From a virus: a DNA stretch of 64,000 nucleotides. How positions within the stretch are numbered: position 1 is the stretch's first letter; each line of letters opens with the position of its first letter. Made by a program: the position numbers and the translations under genes. Shown piece after piece: positions 8,509 to 16,474 of this stretch. Where the stretch lies: IMG/VR virus record IMGVR_UViG_3300027801_002586, positions 1-64,000 of that record; one strand, given 5' to 3'. Below the pieces are notes generated by a model. It was not told where the DNA came from and ran no database searches. It saw only the letters and a list, made by a program, of their open reading frames with translations.

Positions 8509-8706
8509 ATGGCAAAATTAACAGACCTATTTGAGCAAATTCAAGATTTGTATTTTGAGTTTGAATCAAACCACTTAGAATTTGTGGAAAAGGGAAACAA
8601 ATCAGCTGAAGGTAGAGCACGTAAAGCGATTGGTGAAGTTAAAAAGTTAGTTACTGAATATCGTAAAGAATCGGTTACAGCAACTAAATCAGCACATTAT
8701 AAATAA
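8509..8706 (+). CDS. histone H1-like (Hc1 family) DNA-binding protein
   Basis: 65 residues behind a GGAG site. It reads as one basic helix pair with FVEKGNKSAEGRARKAIGEVKKLVTEYRK, the core of the small histone H1-like proteins common in Bacteroidota and related phyla (KGNKxAxxRxRKA). Those proteins coat DNA. In a phage it could act on the host nucleoid or on packaged DNA. It also hints at the host lineage. Confidence 0.7.
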   Translation: MAKLTDLFEQIQDLYFEFESNHLEFVEKGNKSAEGRARKAIGEVKKLVTEYRKESVTATKSAHYK

Positions 8707-8715
8707 GGAGTTAAG

Positions 8716-9687
8716 ATGTATCGAACAGCAGAGTTCGTAACACCTAAACATCCAGATAAATTATGTGATAGGATATCAGATAAGATATTAGACCATTGTC
8801 TTGACCTCGACCCTAATGCTAGAGTCGCGGTTGAGACTATGGGTGGACATGGTAAAATATATGTCACGGGTGAAGTTACGATGGATTCAAAGGATGAAAT
8901 TCCAGTTATACAAATAGTTGAAGATGTTACAGAATCTACCGATTATTTAAAAACAACACAAGTTAATATAGTTCAACAATCATCTGAAATCGCACGCGGG
9001 GTTGATGGTGGTGGAGCAGGTGACCAAGGTATTATGGTTGGTTACGCATGTGATGAGAATGATGAGCATGTGCCAGAAGAGTATAGATTGGCAAGAAGTT
9101 TATGTAAACACTTATATGAGTTATATCCATATGATGGTAAGACTCAAGTAACCACAAGAGGTGATAGGAATTTATTTATTGTTTCATCATTTCAGAACAC
9201 CAATAAGATTTCCCTACATGGAAAAATTAGTGAGTGGCTAAAGAATGAACCATATGGTTTAATGGTTACTCACGCTAATCCAGCAGGTGATTGGAAACAA
9301 GGTGGATTCGATGCAGATGTAGGATTGACTGGTAGGAAATTAGTTGTAGATAATTATGGGCCACGAGTACCAATTGGTGGTGGAGCATATAGTGGTAAAG
9401 ACCCAAGTAAGGTTGATAGAAGTGCAGCATATATGGCGAGACATATTGCAGTAGAAGAATTAAAACGAAAAGGTTTGAGTGAATGTTGGGTTAATTTAAG
9501 TTATGCTATTGGTGAGAAAGAACCACTACAAGCAACTTGTTTTAATGAATTTGGTAGTTGGGATATACCATCTCACTATCCAATATACCCAAATGATATA
9601 ATTAAATTTTTAGATTTAAAAAAACCGATATATTATAAAACATCAGAATGGGGAGCATATGGCAATGGATTTAAATGGGATAAGTAG
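8716..9687 (+). CDS. metK: S-adenosylmethionine synthetase
   Basis: 323 residues against about 380-400 in bacteria. Present: HPDKLCDRISDKILD (ATP site), GAGDQGIMVGYA, THANPAGDWKQGGFDADVGLTGRKLVVDNYG and GGGAYSGKDPSKVDRSAAYMARHIA (catalytic and phosphate residues). It joins Met and ATP to SAM. The shortening is spread over loops and the N-terminal domain; core motifs are intact. Next to the nucleosidase, which it overlaps by about 20 bases, and near APRT, it suggests the phage controls SAM supply and removes its by-products. Confidence 0.93.
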   Translation: MYRTAEFVTPKHPDKLCDRISDKILDHCLDLDPNARVAVETMGGHGKIYVTGEVTMDSKDEIPVIQIVEDVTESTDYLKTTQVNIVQQSSEIARGVDGGGAGDQGIMVGYACDENDEHVPEEYRLARSLCKHLYELYPYDGKTQVTTRGDRNLFIVSSFQNTNKISLHGKISEWLKNEPYGLMVTHANPAGDWKQGGFDADVGLTGRKLVVDNYGPRVPIGGGAYSGKDPSKVDRSAAYMARHIAVEELKRKGLSECWVNLSYAIGEKEPLQATCFNEFGSWDIPSHYPIYPNDIIKFLDLKKPIYYKTSEWGAYGNGFKWDK

Positions 9688-10276
9688 TGATGACATATTA
9701 ATAGTATGTGCACTTAAAATTGAGACCCAAGGACAATTAGATAAGTACAAAACATTATATACAGGTGTAGGTAAAGTTAATGCAACATATGAGTTAGTGA
9801 AGTATTTGAATACTCATGTTGCAAGAGCAAAACCAAAACTTATAATTAATTATGGAACAGCAGGTTCTCGTAAGATTAAGAAGAAAACATTAGTTGATTG
9901 TACGAAGTTTGTACAGAGAGATATGGATGTTACTGGTCTTGGTTTTATGAGAGGTGAAACACCATTCGAAGATGACCCACCATTAATGTTAGACTTCGGT
10001 ATAACACCATTTAATACAATAGGTAGAAGAGCAACTTGTGGTAGTGGTGATTCTTTTGTAGAAGATAGAACACAATATTATGGTGAAGTTGTAGATATGG
10101 AAGCATATGCATTAGCAAAGGTTTGTTATAAAGAAAAAATTCCATTTGTTTCATTTAAGTATATCACAGATGGTGCCGATGAACAAGCACACGAGGATTG
10201 GGAAGCAAACTTAGCAGATGGTATTGTAGAATTTAAAAATCAGATATTAGTTAATATCCCACTTCTTTTTGGATAA
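9665..10276 (+). CDS. 5'-methylthioadenosine / S-adenosylhomocysteine nucleosidase
   Basis: About 203 residues. Two ATGs (9659, 9665) follow GGGAG; 9665 has the better spacing. LYTGVGKVNATYE, INYGTAGS, CGSGDSFV, VVDMEAYALAKVC and the catalytic FKYITDGADEQAHEDW mark the MTAN branch of nucleoside phosphorylases (Glu of MEA, Asp of TDGAD). It cleaves MTA or SAH, releasing adenine. It overlaps metK, so the pair is coupled: one makes SAM, the other removes product-inhibiting SAH. Confidence 0.85.
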   Translation: MDLNGISSDDILIVCALKIETQGQLDKYKTLYTGVGKVNATYELVKYLNTHVARAKPKLIINYGTAGSRKIKKKTLVDCTKFVQRDMDVTGLGFMRGETPFEDDPPLMLDFGITPFNTIGRRATCGSGDSFVEDRTQYYGEVVDMEAYALAKVCYKEKIPFVSFKYITDGADEQAHEDWEANLADGIVEFKNQILVNIPLLFG

Positions 10277-10977
10277 TGAGTAAGGTGTCAATATTAAAAG
10301 GAAAAAATGTTTTAATAACTGGCGCCAATGGTGGACTTGGTAGAGAATTTTGTAAACAACTCATCGGGGAAAATATAAATTTATTTATAACGGCCCCACG
10401 TAAATCGGAACTACTTTTATTACAGAAAGAGTTATTAGAAAATGGTATGGAATGTAAGGTAAAAGTTGCAGATTTTAATGATGGTATAGAACCTTTGAGA
10501 GAATATTTTGATAGTGTAGATATATTAATTAATTGTGCTGGAGTTTATATCGAGGATAGTTTGGAAAATTTAACTATTGATGATTACGATACACTTTACA
10601 ATGTTAATGTTAAAGCATTATTTACATTAATTAAAGAAGTTTCGGTGAATATGAAAAATAATAGATGGGGTAGGATAATAAACATTGGTTCTAATTCAGC
10701 ATATATTGGAACAAAAAATAATTCATTATATTGTTCTACTAAGCATGCAGTACTTGGACTTTCAAGGGCAGTACATCAAGAATTAAAACATTATAATATT
10801 AAAACTTTTTGCTTTTCTCCTGGTGGATTACAAACTAATATGGGTAAAAAAATCAACCCCGTGGAATATCCATTGTTTATTGAACCAAGTGAATTGGTTC
10901 AGTATATACTCCACACAATCCAATATGATGGACCTATGGTAATTGATGAGTCTAAAGTAAATAGAATGGGTGTATAG
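10276..10977 (+). CDS. short-chain dehydrogenase/reductase
   Basis: 233 residues, its start overlapping the nucleosidase stop (TAATG). Rossmann motif LITGANGGLGREF, NCAG, NIGSNSAYIG (catalytic Ser) and YCSTKHA (YxxxK), then SPGG. Complete classical SDR, about the usual length. Substrate cannot be read from sequence; position before glycosyltransferases suggests a sugar or lipid precursor. Confidence 0.88.
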   Translation: MSKVSILKGKNVLITGANGGLGREFCKQLIGENINLFITAPRKSELLLLQKELLENGMECKVKVADFNDGIEPLREYFDSVDILINCAGVYIEDSLENLTIDDYDTLYNVNVKALFTLIKEVSVNMKNNRWGRIINIGSNSAYIGTKNNSLYCSTKHAVLGLSRAVHQELKHYNIKTFCFSPGGLQTNMGKKINPVEYPLFIEPSELVQYILHTIQYDGPMVIDESKVNRMGV

Positions 10978-10995
10978 TGGAGAAAATATTAAAAG

Positions 10996-12708
10996 GTGCA
11001 TAAACAGGCAAAACTTAAAAAGAAAATAGTTGGGAATGAGTACCCACCACCAGAGTGGGGAGCATCACCAATCTATGAATTAAAAGCTTACATCATCACA
11101 ATTAAGGATAATAAACTTAGTGAAGAAAGTGCTCAACGGACATTAAAGAGTGCGTTAGAACGAGGTTTAGATGCCGAGATATATTATGGTGTTGATAAAT
11201 ATTCTTCTATGATTGAACTTGAGACTAATGGTTTAGTAATTGATAACACCGATGGAGTATTTACAAACTATGGTTATGTAGATGCTGCTGTAGGATGTTT
11301 TCTCTCACATTATAAATTATGGGAAAAGTCAGCACACACTGGGGAAAGATTCCTTATACTTGAACACGATGTAAAATTTACTGATGATGTAGTGGATTTT
11401 GAAATGTATGGTGGTGTATTAAATATTGGTAAACCACGTTGGGGTACTACATATAAGCAATGGTGGTCAACCGATGGATGTTATCAACGAGATTGTAGAG
11501 TTATAAAACACTCATTCATCGATGAATATAAACATTGTAATTGTGATGAATATTTTCTACATGGAGCACACGCATATATCATAACCCCCGATGATGCTAA
11601 TAAATTAGTTAACCACGCAAAAGCAAATGGTATCGTACCAGCTGATAATTTCATCAATAGAGATGTAGTTAATATTGCGGATGCAATTCCATTTTGTTGT
11701 GAACAAGTAACCACATTTAGTACTATACAAAATTTACATCCTATTCACGGATTTAAAAATGGTTCAGTTATAACAGGTGATGAAGCTTGGGTTAAAGTAG
11801 GTGAGGAAATTCCTGCTGGTACTATAAAGGTAAAAGAGAACAAGAAGGGTACTAAGGTTATGGTGTTCCTTGCTGATGAATCACATATTGAAAATATAAA
11901 ACCTTTAATTATAAATGCAAAAGAAGATGGAAACTGGGATGGAGATTTTTGTGTAATTGTACCACACGGAACTAATACCGATATATTAGATAAAGATTTA
12001 ATAAAGGTTTTTGAAGCACCAGAATTAATTGATACACCCACACACTTCTCAAAGTTATTTTTATTTAATGCATTTTTTACACAATGGGATTGGCTATTTT
12101 ATTGTGATATGGATATTTGGTTTACAAATCCAATTGATTTGGATTTAGAGAATAGATATAAAAATACATTATATGCTAATACTGATAGGTTACCATTTAT
12201 AGAACACTTCTATGGACAACAAGGTAAAGGAGATAAGGATAAAAAGATTTATACATTATCAGATGCACAGAAACAATCTATAGATAAAATTAAGCTTGAG
12301 GCTAAAGAGAATGATATTGAAACTGGCTTTCAAACTTGTTTTATGTTATGGCATAGTGATATGAATCCGAGATATGATACTATTATATGGGAAAACTATT
12401 TTAAGTATTATGTGTATTCACAAGTATGTAGGGAGAGAATGTGGGACCAGTCTTTATTTAATTTAACCTTTATGCAAAGTTGGGATACACTCAATGTATC
12501 TTATAAGTGTTCATTTGACCAAAGTACTGCAGTGATGGAAGTTGATTGGGATATTGATAAGTTACGGAATGGTTATTATGATGGTACGACCGTAGATGGT
12601 GCTACTGCAATCCACTTTACAAGTTACTTCCCGCCGTGGAAAAAATACAATAGAAGATACTATAGAAAATGGGATGATTATTATAATAGGGTTGGATATG
12701 AGATATAA
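10996..12708 (+). CDS. two-domain glycosyltransferase (GT25-like plus GT8-like)
   Basis: 570 residues from a GTG start. Residues about 25-255 look like the GT25 LPS transferase family: AYIITIKDNKL...RTLKSALERG, GCFLSHYKLWEKS, FLILEHDVKF and HGAHAYIITPDDA. Residues about 290-560 form a second domain beginning KVMVFLADE, with WLFYCDMDIWF, a DxD metal and nucleotide-sugar site as in GT8-like enzymes, and MWDQSLFN later. Two transferase units in one chain suggest consecutive additions to one acceptor, for example a phage or host surface glycan. The next gene overlaps its last 11 bases. Confidence 0.75.
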   Translation: MHKQAKLKKKIVGNEYPPPEWGASPIYELKAYIITIKDNKLSEESAQRTLKSALERGLDAEIYYGVDKYSSMIELETNGLVIDNTDGVFTNYGYVDAAVGCFLSHYKLWEKSAHTGERFLILEHDVKFTDDVVDFEMYGGVLNIGKPRWGTTYKQWWSTDGCYQRDCRVIKHSFIDEYKHCNCDEYFLHGAHAYIITPDDANKLVNHAKANGIVPADNFINRDVVNIADAIPFCCEQVTTFSTIQNLHPIHGFKNGSVITGDEAWVKVGEEIPAGTIKVKENKKGTKVMVFLADESHIENIKPLIINAKEDGNWDGDFCVIVPHGTNTDILDKDLIKVFEAPELIDTPTHFSKLFLFNAFFTQWDWLFYCDMDIWFTNPIDLDLENRYKNTLYANTDRLPFIEHFYGQQGKGDKDKKIYTLSDAQKQSIDKIKLEAKENDIETGFQTCFMLWHSDMNPRYDTIIWENYFKYYVYSQVCRERMWDQSLFNLTFMQSWDTLNVSYKCSFDQSTAVMEVDWDIDKLRNGYYDGTTVDGATAIHFTSYFPPWKKYNRRYYRKWDDYYNRVGYEI

Positions 12709-13495
12709 GAAATTTATATTCAATGATGAATGTATTATGGATAATCTAAATGATACAATGATATTCCCATTCCAAGATGAGTATCTTGATTATCAAGATT
12801 GGATATTAAATAATCCAAATGATTACACGATGTTAATATCAAATACACAAGGTGATTCTAAGTGGCAAGGTTTGTTAGAAGAGGTACACGAAGTACGAAA
12901 AAATATATACCATAGAAAACTATACTATAAAGATTATACACTATGGGTTGAGTCCGAAGTTAAGTTATTACCTAATCAAGATTATCAAACGCATGGAGAA
13001 CAAACTACATATTATACATCAGGTAGAATATTATCTAAGGAGTACTTTAGACAAGGTGTGAAGATGGGTGAGTATTTCTCATATTCTGATATAGATAATT
13101 CATTACCTACGATACATGGGTTCTACGATACTAATAAAAAAGTTGGTGAGTGGGAGTATTACTTTGCCAATTCCGATATAGTTAAAGTAATCGAGAAATA
13201 TAGTGTAGCTGGTATATTAACGCAGATGATAGAATACGACATATCAGGTAAAGAAATAAAGATAAGTAATTATAAAGATAGTAAGTTAAATGGTATATTC
13301 AGAGACTCACATAACAATGGTGAATTAAGATGTAGGGGAAATATGAGAAAAGGATTGATGGATGGGCTGTGGTCATTTTATTATAGAGATAGTGCACCAG
13401 AGTATCAGATAAAATTTGATAACGGAATCCCGATTGGTAGCTTAAAATACTTTGCTATGGATGGAAAATTAAATTGGGAGAAAGAAGTAATATGA
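12698..13495 (+). CDS. MORN-like / YwqK-type repeat protein
   Basis: About 265 residues from the ATG at 12698; a 34-codon extension upstream lies inside the glycosyltransferase and is rejected. The second half repeats a unit of the form Y..G.L......G...G.W.YY (GRILSKEYFRQGVKMGEYF, KKVGEWEYYF, KLNGIFRDSHNNGELRCRG, GLMDGLWSFYY), like MORN or YwqK-family repeats. Such repeats make extended beta sheets used for protein or membrane contacts. Role in the sugar cassette unknown. Confidence 0.55.
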   Translation: MRYKKFIFNDECIMDNLNDTMIFPFQDEYLDYQDWILNNPNDYTMLISNTQGDSKWQGLLEEVHEVRKNIYHRKLYYKDYTLWVESEVKLLPNQDYQTHGEQTTYYTSGRILSKEYFRQGVKMGEYFSYSDIDNSLPTIHGFYDTNKKVGEWEYYFANSDIVKVIEKYSVAGILTQMIEYDISGKEIKISNYKDSKLNGIFRDSHNNGELRCRGNMRKGLMDGLWSFYYRDSAPEYQIKFDNGIPIGSLKYFAMDGKLNWEKEVI

Positions 13496-14391
13496 TTACA
13501 TTTATAATACCATTTTGTTCTATAGATGAAACTACACATTTAAATATACCAAACACTTGGAAGGACAACAATTGGTTTACTATGGTATCCACTACTCTAA
13601 AAATAATTAAAAATATAAATGAACATCATATGGATAGAGAAATAATACTTGTAGATAATTCTCATAACTGGCCTAATATAGGAATCCCAAGAGTACGAGT
13701 TATTCCGGGTTGGCAAGCATACAATAAAGAGAATTTGATACATGATAGTAAATTTAAAGCTCATAATGATATAATCGATGTACATCAGCTAGATTGGCAA
13801 AATGATACTATGTGGGCATCACTTGGTTTCCACAAAGCTATTCAAGAAGCAAAAGGTGATTACATTATATTACAACATAATGATTTCTTTTATATGGATA
13901 CTAAAGCCATTCCTAATATGATAGAAGATTTAGAAAATGATAATTTAGAATATATTTCAGTTGATAATAAAAAGGTATCACTATTAACCTATATGATTAA
14001 TCAAGAGTTATTTGATAAATATATTGATGTTAAAAAGTTCTCACCACAATTTGGTGGTATGTTAGAAACAAAGATGATTGGATTATCAGATGCATATTTC
14101 TTCTTATGTAGGAAAAAGTTTTTTGATAACTATGATGTTGATTGGAAATATGGGGATAGTAATCACGGAGCTACAATTTATTGTTTAGAAAATAAGTTAA
14201 ACTATTTACACCTTGGCCCTTATTATGATAATCCAAGTTATCAAACACAAGACCAGAAAAATGGATACAATACATATTATTATGCTGGTAAACCATTTGG
14301 TGGACATTTAAAGGGTGGGTTTTCTGAAAACAAATTAGCCGATAGTACTTATGCTAAGTTATTTCACAAGGGTGTAAATGAATATTCCTAA
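13492..14391 (+). CDS. GT2-like glycosyltransferase
   Basis: About 299 residues. The ATG at 13492 overlaps the previous stop (ATGA) and has GGGAG upstream. FIIPFCS opens a GT-A fold, IILVDNS follows, then GDYIILQHNDFFYMDTKAI, the place of the DxD motif (here HND, so weakened), and later ISVDNKK and DAYFFLCRKKFF. The C-terminus is aromatic-rich. Divergent from classical GT2; a sugar transferase remains the best guess. Confidence 0.6.
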   Translation: MITFIIPFCSIDETTHLNIPNTWKDNNWFTMVSTTLKIIKNINEHHMDREIILVDNSHNWPNIGIPRVRVIPGWQAYNKENLIHDSKFKAHNDIIDVHQLDWQNDTMWASLGFHKAIQEAKGDYIILQHNDFFYMDTKAIPNMIEDLENDNLEYISVDNKKVSLLTYMINQELFDKYIDVKKFSPQFGGMLETKMIGLSDAYFFLCRKKFFDNYDVDWKYGDSNHGATIYCLENKLNYLHLGPYYDNPSYQTQDQKNGYNTYYYAGKPFGGHLKGGFSENKLADSTYAKLFHKGVNEYS

Positions 14392-14905
14392 GTTAGATAT
14401 ACTTCTTGATGCTGAAAAATATTGGTACAACCGCGGAGATAATTATGGTATATTATGTTCAGTACATTTAGATTCAGATGGTGGTGTTGTAGATTTCAAT
14501 ACTAATATAAATCCAACATCAGATTCATTTATTGATAATTTATTTAAATATATAGAGCAAAGAGATACCAAAAGATTAATAACAATAACAAGAACAAGTA
14601 GAGAAGTTGGTAATGAAACAGATTGTCCACCACTATCCACGTTAGAACTAATAGAGTTTAAGTGTAAGGATATTGGTATGTTCTATTATAACTTTATACA
14701 AAATCCATTTCCAGATGGGATTCCAAAGTTTGAGTTATCTACTGATAACTTTATTTTAAGATTTAGTTACGATAATGATTCCCCAATTGATAGGTTAGCA
14801 GTTACTAAAGATATATGTGATAGTACAGAACCTATAACCGATATAGCAATTGTGATGTGTACAAAAAAGGATAATGTGATATTAGAATGTCAAAGAAAAC
14901 TATAG
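14378..14905 (+). CDS. hypothetical protein
   Basis: 175 residues, overlapping the genes on both sides. Mixed alpha/beta, no membrane segment. HLDSDGGVVDFNTNINPTSDSF and LITITRTSREVGNETDCPP are its most distinctive parts. Family not recognised; the position suggests a role with the transferases. Confidence 0.55.
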   Translation: MNIPKLDILLDAEKYWYNRGDNYGILCSVHLDSDGGVVDFNTNINPTSDSFIDNLFKYIEQRDTKRLITITRTSREVGNETDCPPLSTLELIEFKCKDIGMFYYNFIQNPFPDGIPKFELSTDNFILRFSYDNDSPIDRLAVTKDICDSTEPITDIAIVMCTKKDNVILECQRKL

Positions 14906-15108
14906 ACGATAAGTTTCTAAATCTAAAAGTAATTGGGAATTTGATACAAGTTATTTGTTATACAGAATCTCAACAACAACGTGTTATTGATAGACTGGTT
15001 AAACCTGGCAATTGTGTGTTTGAAGGATACGAGGTTTGGGAAGGTGAAACCGTCATACTTACATTTAGATTATTAGACTATGATGATATGAAACCTACAA
15101 CCAATTAA
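14887..15108 (+). CDS. hypothetical protein
   Basis: 73 residues overlapping both neighbours. Small beta-rich domain (LKVIGNLIQVICYTESQQQRVIDRL). No family recognised. Its stop overlaps the start of the sulfotransferase (TAATG). Confidence 0.55.
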   Translation: MSKKTIDDKFLNLKVIGNLIQVICYTESQQQRVIDRLVKPGNCVFEGYEVWEGETVILTFRLLDYDDMKPTTN

Positions 15109-15665
15109 TGTTTATCAATCACACACATAAGTTTATCTTTATTCATATACCAAAGAATGGTGGTACGAGTATTCGCAATTCATTTGATATTAATGGTTAT
15201 GATAAGAGAGTAGTTAGAAAGAAATATCCCCACGATGGTGCAATGGAGATACGAGATTATTGCGGAGATGAAGTTTGGAATACATTTTATAAGTTTGCAG
15301 TCATTCGTAATCCATACGATAGATTAGTTAGTTATTATCACTTTCATAAATCACCACAATATAGATATCCAGCAAGAGCACAAGAGTTAAGTTTTAAAGA
15401 ATGGGTGATGACAGGATTGGATGATAATATAAAGAGAACACAATTCAATTACTTAGCAATGAGACCAGATTATACTATTAGATTTGAAAAACTTCAAGAT
15501 GGTTTTGATAAGGTATGTACTAACATTGGTATTGAATCATATGAGTTACCACACTATAATAAATCAGAGCACGAACCATTCGAAAGTTATTATGATGATG
15601 AATTAAAAGATATTGTATATGGGATGTTTTTGGTTGATTTCCAAAGATTCGGGTACGCTCGCTAG
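15108..15665 (+). CDS. sulfotransferase-family protein
   Basis: 185 residues. FIFIHIPKNGGTSIRNSF is the 5'-phosphosulfate-binding loop and FAVIRNPYDRLVSYYHF the 3'-phosphate motif of PAPS-dependent sulfotransferases, in the usual order and spacing. These enzymes put sulfate on a glycan or small molecule. As the last gene of the sugar cassette it would decorate its product. It is short for the family, and the acceptor-binding part is minimal. Confidence 0.85.
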   Translation: MFINHTHKFIFIHIPKNGGTSIRNSFDINGYDKRVVRKKYPHDGAMEIRDYCGDEVWNTFYKFAVIRNPYDRLVSYYHFHKSPQYRYPARAQELSFKEWVMTGLDDNIKRTQFNYLAMRPDYTIRFEKLQDGFDKVCTNIGIESYELPHYNKSEHEPFESYYDDELKDIVYGMFLVDFQRFGYAR

Positions 15666-15717
15666 TTTCAATCTGTATATAGTTTTGCCTTTTGTGCTAC
15701 CTACCCATAGTAATATA

Positions 15718-15725
15718 TATAAATA
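15718..15725 (+). promoter_or_regulatory. TATAAATA, T4-type late promoter box (candidate)
   Basis: Exact match to the T4 late promoter box, in the gap before the next gene. AT-rich context makes chance matches likely, but the window also holds a gp55-like late sigma factor. Confidence 0.3.
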
Positions 15726-15739
15726 AATGAAAAAAAACC

Positions 15740-15769
15740 TTGACTTATATTATATTTATTTCGTATATT
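15740..15769 (+). promoter_or_regulatory. TTGACT-18-TATATT promoter, leaderless start
   Basis: -35 TTGACT, 18-bp AT-rich spacer, -10 TATATT only six bases before the ATG at 15776. Transcription would begin at or next to the start codon. Confidence 0.7.
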
Positions 15770-15775
15770 GCTTAT

Positions 15776-16300
15776 ATGAATGAGTGTAAAAAATGTAATG
15801 TTCGTATGGATAATCAGAGAATCCATCTTGGATATACCGAATGTTTAGATTGTAGTGAGGTTGAGGCTTATTCAGCTCACCAAGTATATCCACATAAAAC
15901 AGGTGGTTATGTTCAACCAGTATCTTCACATAAAAAGAAACACTTAGATTCTATTGATAGAAGAAGTAGAAGTGGTAGTAGAACTGCCAAAGGTATTTAT
16001 GCTGATAATAGTTGGGATAGGTGGTTAGAGAAATACTGGCACGATTTATATAATCCAAAACCTAAATCAGATTTCAAACCAAAAAAGGTTCTATTTAACC
16101 ATCAATCTATTACTAAAGTATTACCTATGATTATGGGAGAATATTGGAAATTTGGTTATGATAGAGCAATTGAATTAACCAATACTTATTATAAAAGAGA
16201 TAAGATAACTCTAAATACTAAGTGTACTATTGTATCCCAATTAACCGCATTACAATCACTTAATTCTAAACAACGAAAAATAATTAAAAAAAACACTTGA
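15776..16300 (+). CDS. zinc-ribbon protein, unknown
   Basis: 174 residues. The ATG at 15776 is chosen because the 12 codons upstream contain the promoter. CKKCNVRM ... CLDC makes an N-terminal zinc ribbon; a basic middle (KKKHLDSIDRRSRSGSRTAKG) contains ADNSWDRW, a short phrase shared with the CobT-like protein downstream (ADNSWDTR). No ribosome site, in line with a leaderless message. A link with the CobT/CobS pair is inferred from that shared phrase and the location. Confidence 0.6.
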   Translation: MNECKKCNVRMDNQRIHLGYTECLDCSEVEAYSAHQVYPHKTGGYVQPVSSHKKKHLDSIDRRSRSGSRTAKGIYADNSWDRWLEKYWHDLYNPKPKSDFKPKKVLFNHQSITKVLPMIMGEYWKFGYDRAIELTNTYYKRDKITLNTKCTIVSQLTALQSLNSKQRKIIKKNT

Positions 16301-16326
16301 CTCGTATTGGCTTTTATCACTATATT
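16297..16326 (+). promoter_or_regulatory. TTGACT-18-TATATT promoter, leaderless start
   Basis: -35 TTGACT, 18-bp spacer, -10 TATATT seven bases before the ATG at 16334. The spacer keeps GGC but not the full inverted repeat. Confidence 0.72.
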
Positions 16327-16333
16327 ATAGTAT

Positions 16334-16474
16334 ATGAGAAGAGTACTTTATTTAGGTTTTGTGATTCTGGTTGGTTTAACTAATCTAATTAATTTAAAAA
16401 AAGTGAAAAAAACACTTGACTTGTATAGGCAAAAAGCCTTATATTATAGTATAAGAAAAAGGGAAATAACTTGA
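16334..16474 (+). CDS. leaderless small membrane peptide (candidate)
   Basis: 46 codons directly downstream of a promoter. The first 20 residues form a membrane segment (VLYLGFVILVGLTNLI). The rest is translated across the next promoter (16416-16445), so that tail is constrained by DNA function. It may be a small leader peptide rather than a stable protein. Its stop overlaps the TTG of the CobT-like gene. Confidence 0.35.
   Translation: MRRVLYLGFVILVGLTNLINLKKVKKTLDLYRQKALYYSIRKREIT
16416..16445 (+). promoter_or_regulatory. TTGACT-18-TATATT promoter
   Basis: Consensus copy with the full GGCAAAAAGCC inverted repeat in the spacer. It drives the CobT-like gene starting at 16471, 25 bases after the -10. 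Confidence 0.85.

Noticed and set aside
12596-12697. N-terminal extension of the MORN-like gene
   Set aside because: Overlaps the end of the glycosyltransferase in another frame; the ATG at 12698 fits the usual small overlap.
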